NCBI GenBank assembly: GCA_910589135.1 | Contig: CAJUSL010000004.1 | Coordinates: 8,276-31,882 of the forward strand | DNA length: 23,607 bases | Direction: 5' to 3' | Origin: an uncultured Eggerthellaceae bacterium | GTDB taxonomy: Bacteria; Actinomycetota; Coriobacteriia; Coriobacteriales; Eggerthellaceae | Notes under the pieces: generated by a model | What the model was told of the DNA's origin: nothing | What the model saw: the letters and a program-made list of their open reading frames with translations, nothing else | The model's database searches: none | Position numbers and translations under genes: made by a program | Shown here: one piece after another, positions 21,502-23,607 of the stretch | Position numbering within the stretch: the first letter of the stretch is position 1 | Layout: every line of letters begins with the position of its first letter

Positions 21502-23094
21502 CTAGTGCCTGAAGTGCCTGTGGCCGGTGAACACGAGGGCGACGCCCTTCTCGTTGGCAGCGGCGATGACCTCGTCGTCGCGGATGGAGCCGCCCGGCTC
21601 GATCACGGCCACCACGCCGGCGTCGGCAAGCACGTCGAACCCGTCGCGGAACGGGAAGAACGCGTCGCTGGCCGCGACCGCGCCCTTGGCCGCATCGCCC
21701 GCCTGCTCGACGGCGATGCGCGCGGAATTCACGCGGTTAGGCTGGCCGCCGCCCGCGCCCACGCTCGCATCGTCCTTCGCGATGAGGATGGCGTTCGACT
21801 TCACCGACTTCACGGCCTTCCACGCGAACACGAGCTCGCGCATCTGCTCGGGCGTGGGCTGCACGTCGCCGGCGACCGTGAACGTCTCGGGCTGCTCGGC
21901 CACCGAGTCGCTGGTCTGCGCCAGCAGGCCGCCCTCGACGCTGCGGTATTCCACGCCCTCGCCGGCAGGGTTCACGCCGCCGGTGGCAAGCAGGCGGCAG
22001 TTGGGCTTGCTGGCGTACATTTCGCAAGCGTCGCCCGAGAACTCCGGCGCCACGATGGCCTCGACGAACTGCTTGTTGTCGAAGATCGCACCGACCAGCT
22101 CGCCCGTGACGGGGCGGTTGAACGCCATGACGCCGCCGTATGCGGACACCGGGTCGCACTCGTGCGCGCGCTTGTACGCCGCCGCGACGTCTGCATCGAC
22201 GCACACGCCGCACGGGGTCAGATGCTTCACGATGACGCAGGCCGGCTCGTCGTACTCGCGCACGGCGGCCCAGGCCGCGTCCAGGTCGAGGTAGTTGTTG
22301 TAGGAAAGCTCCTTGCCCTGCAGCTGCATGGCGTGCGCCAGCGTGTGCTCGGCGCCCGGGAAGTCGTCGCGCGTGTAGAACGCGGCGGCCTGGTGCGGGT
22401 TCTCACCGTAGCGCAGCGCCTGCTTCTTGGTGAGGCCCAGCGTCTGCTGCTCGGGGAAGTCGAGCTGCACGTCCTGGCCGTCGGCGCCGTCGCCTGCGAG
22501 CTGCGCACCCAGCCACTGGGCGATCGAGCCGTCGTAGGCGCTGGTGGTGGCGAACACGTCGAGCGCCAGACGGGCGCGCGTGGAGCGCGTGGTGCAGCCG
22601 CCGTTGGCGCGCATTTCGTCGAGGATGCCGTCGTAGCTGGCAGGGTCGGTGACCACGGCCACGCTTTCGAAGTTCTTCGCGGCGGAGCGCAGCATGGACG
22701 GGCCGCCGATGTCGATGTTCTCGATGCAGGTGCCGAAGTCGGCGCCGGAATCGACCGTCTTGTTGAAGGCGTACAGGTTCACGACCACCATGTCGATCAT
22801 CTCGATGCCGTGCTCGGCCGCCTGGGCCATGTGGGCCGCCACGTCGCGCCGGGCCAACAGGCCGCCGTGCACGCGCGGGTGCAGCGTCTTCACGCGGCCG
22901 TCCATCATCTCGGGGAACTGCGTGACCTCGTCGATGGGGGTGACGGGCACGCCTGCCTCGGCGATGACCTTGGCGGTGCCGCCGGTGGAGATGATTTCGG
23001 CGCCGAACTCCTCGTTCAGCACGCGGGCGAATTCGGCGATGCCGGCCTTGTCGGTCACCGACATCAGGACGCGCTTGATTTTAGGATCAGCCAT
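21502..23094 (-). CDS. purH: Bifunctional AICAR formyltransferase/IMP cyclohydrolase PurH
   Basis: The 530-residue protein catalyses the last two steps of IMP synthesis: formyl transfer from 10-formyl-THF to AICAR and ring closure. The N-terminal MGS-like cyclohydrolase domain shows STGGTAK (36-42) and KTLHPRVHGG (69-78). The transferase domain shows RYGENPHQ (228-235), catalytic Lys290-His291 in VKHLTPCG, SDAFFPFRDG and PGGSIRDDE near the end. The length is typical. The ATG at 23094 follows GAAGG at about seven bases and starts three bases after the XdhC-family stop, so the two are co-transcribed. A strong terminator follows. No other purine-synthesis gene is in the window. Confidence 0.97.
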   Translation of the reverse strand: MADPKIKRVLMSVTDKAGIAEFARVLNEEFGAEIISTGGTAKVIAEAGVPVTPIDEVTQFPEMMDGRVKTLHPRVHGGLLARRDVAAHMAQAAEHGIEMIDMVVVNLYAFNKTVDSGADFGTCIENIDIGGPSMLRSAAKNFESVAVVTDPASYDGILDEMRANGGCTTRSTRARLALDVFATTSAYDGSIAQWLGAQLAGDGADGQDVQLDFPEQQTLGLTKKQALRYGENPHQAAAFYTRDDFPGAEHTLAHAMQLQGKELSYNNYLDLDAAWAAVREYDEPACVIVKHLTPCGVCVDADVAAAYKRAHECDPVSAYGGVMAFNRPVTGELVGAIFDNKQFVEAIVAPEFSGDACEMYASKPNCRLLATGGVNPAGEGVEYRSVEGGLLAQTSDSVAEQPETFTVAGDVQPTPEQMRELVFAWKAVKSVKSNAILIAKDDASVGAGGGQPNRVNSARIAVEQAGDAAKGAVAASDAFFPFRDGFDVLADAGVVAVIEPGGSIRDDEVIAAANEKGVALVFTGHRHFRH

Positions 23095-23097
23095 GGT

Positions 23098-23607
23098 CTA
23101 CCTTCCCAGAGACGATTCGTGCTTTTGCCGTGCCTCTTCACTATAGCGCTGTTTGTAGCGCACATCGACCAGCTCGGCGACGATCGCTATCGCCAGCTCG
23201 GCGGGGGTCTTCGCACCGAACTTCAGCCCGATGGGCCGCTTGATGCGATTCCAGTCGGCCTCCGTCACGCCGGCGTCGATGACCAGGTCGTGCACGGTGG
23301 AGTTCTTGCCGGCGCATCCCATCATGCCCACGTAGTGCACGCCGTTCTCGATGGCCCACACGCAGCCTTGCGGGTCGAACATGTGCCCGCGCGTCAGCAC
23401 GCACACGTAGTCGTCCGCGCGCGCCGGCATGTTGGCAAGCTCGTGGAAGTCGCCGCCGTGCAGCATGATGCGCTCGGCGGTCGGGAAGCGCTCGGCGTTG
23501 AGGTAGGCCGGGTCGTAGTCGACGGCAACCACATGAAATCCCACGTGGTCGGCCAGCGCGGCCACCTCGGCGGCGGCGGGCAGCTCCCGGTCGGGGAGCA
23601 GGGTGTT
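23098..23607 (-). CDS. XdhC family protein, C-terminal part
   Basis: The gene enters from the right edge; 169 residues are visible, ending at TAG 23098. They match the C-terminal Rossmann-type domain of XdhC/CoxI proteins: VVAVDYDP, then ADDYVCVLTRGHMFD, YVGMMGCAGKN and IKRPIGLKFGAKTPAELAIAIVAEL, which is the conserved PIGL-G--TP-E-A--I-AE pattern. XdhC proteins bind and mature the sulfurated molybdenum cofactor for xanthine dehydrogenase-type enzymes; relatives serve other selenium- or molybdenum-dependent hydroxylases. The N-terminal part is outside the window. It sits three bases before purH, linking purine oxidation maturation with purine synthesis only by position. Confidence 0.88.
   Translation of the reverse strand, partial: NTLLPDRELPAAAEVAALADHVGFHVVAVDYDPAYLNAERFPTAERIMLHGGDFHELANMPARADDYVCVLTRGHMFDPQGCVWAIENGVHYVGMMGCAGKNSTVHDLVIDAGVTEADWNRIKRPIGLKFGAKTPAELAIAIVAELVDVRYKQRYSEEARQKHESSLGR

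Noticed and set aside
1..23607. Mobile elements, prophage or defence systems
   Set aside because: No transposase, integrase, restriction, toxin or phage protein was recognised on either strand; only intergenic inverted repeats hint at small repetitive elements.

Overview
The window is high-GC bacterial DNA with compact operons, short intergenic gaps and long antisense shadow frames. The gene set and the frequent leaderless-type starts (a -10 hexamer six bases before the ATG) suggest an actinobacterial, probably Coriobacteriia/Eggerthellaceae-type anaerobe. This is inferred from composition and gene content; no 16S or marker search was possible.

Layout, left to right. (a) 1-1965, minus: an envelope O-acylation pair, an MBOAT acyltransferase followed by the N-terminus of a membrane-anchored partner that runs off the left edge. 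(b) 2058-5255, minus: a very large MacB/FtsX-type ABC transporter (ATPase plus permease in one chain) with a Met/Gln-rich outer domain, preceded by a 55-aa acidic protein (5377-5544) with its own terminator. (c) 5868-6419 plus, a DJ-1/PfpI protein, convergent with a ferritin (6600-7109 minus); a long palindrome lies between them. (d) 7256-9082 minus, a Uup-like ABC-F ATPase, divergent from mnmA (9109-10284 plus). Only 26 bp separate them, and that gap contains one perfectly palindromic -10 element. (e) 10716-13606, minus: a PaaK-type acyl-CoA ligase, an orphan LysR substrate-binding domain joined by a TAATG overlap, and a ZIP metal transporter. (f) 14456-18236, minus: a class-I-amidotransferase-like C26 hydrolase, an NSS sodium:amino-acid symporter one base downstream, and a UPF0210/PFL protein with its own promoter. 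(g) 18504-21295, minus: the metNIQ methionine importer. (h) 21502-23607, minus: an XdhC-family protein (partial) followed three bases later by purH.

Regulatory structure gives the most interesting signals. Two sites of the same form (GYTATC, nine bases starting TGC, GATARC), matching the LysR-type ATC-N9-GAT consensus, lie upstream of metN and of the CoA-ligase operon, each roughly 65 bp before a plausible transcription start. Two AT-richer gaps (10285-10715 and 13607-14455) contain inverted repeats with spacers over 100 bp whose arms resemble each other, suggesting a dispersed repeat family. No rRNA, tRNA, CRISPR array, transposase or phage gene was recognised. The rest is housekeeping or transport genes with a few unusual extensions.
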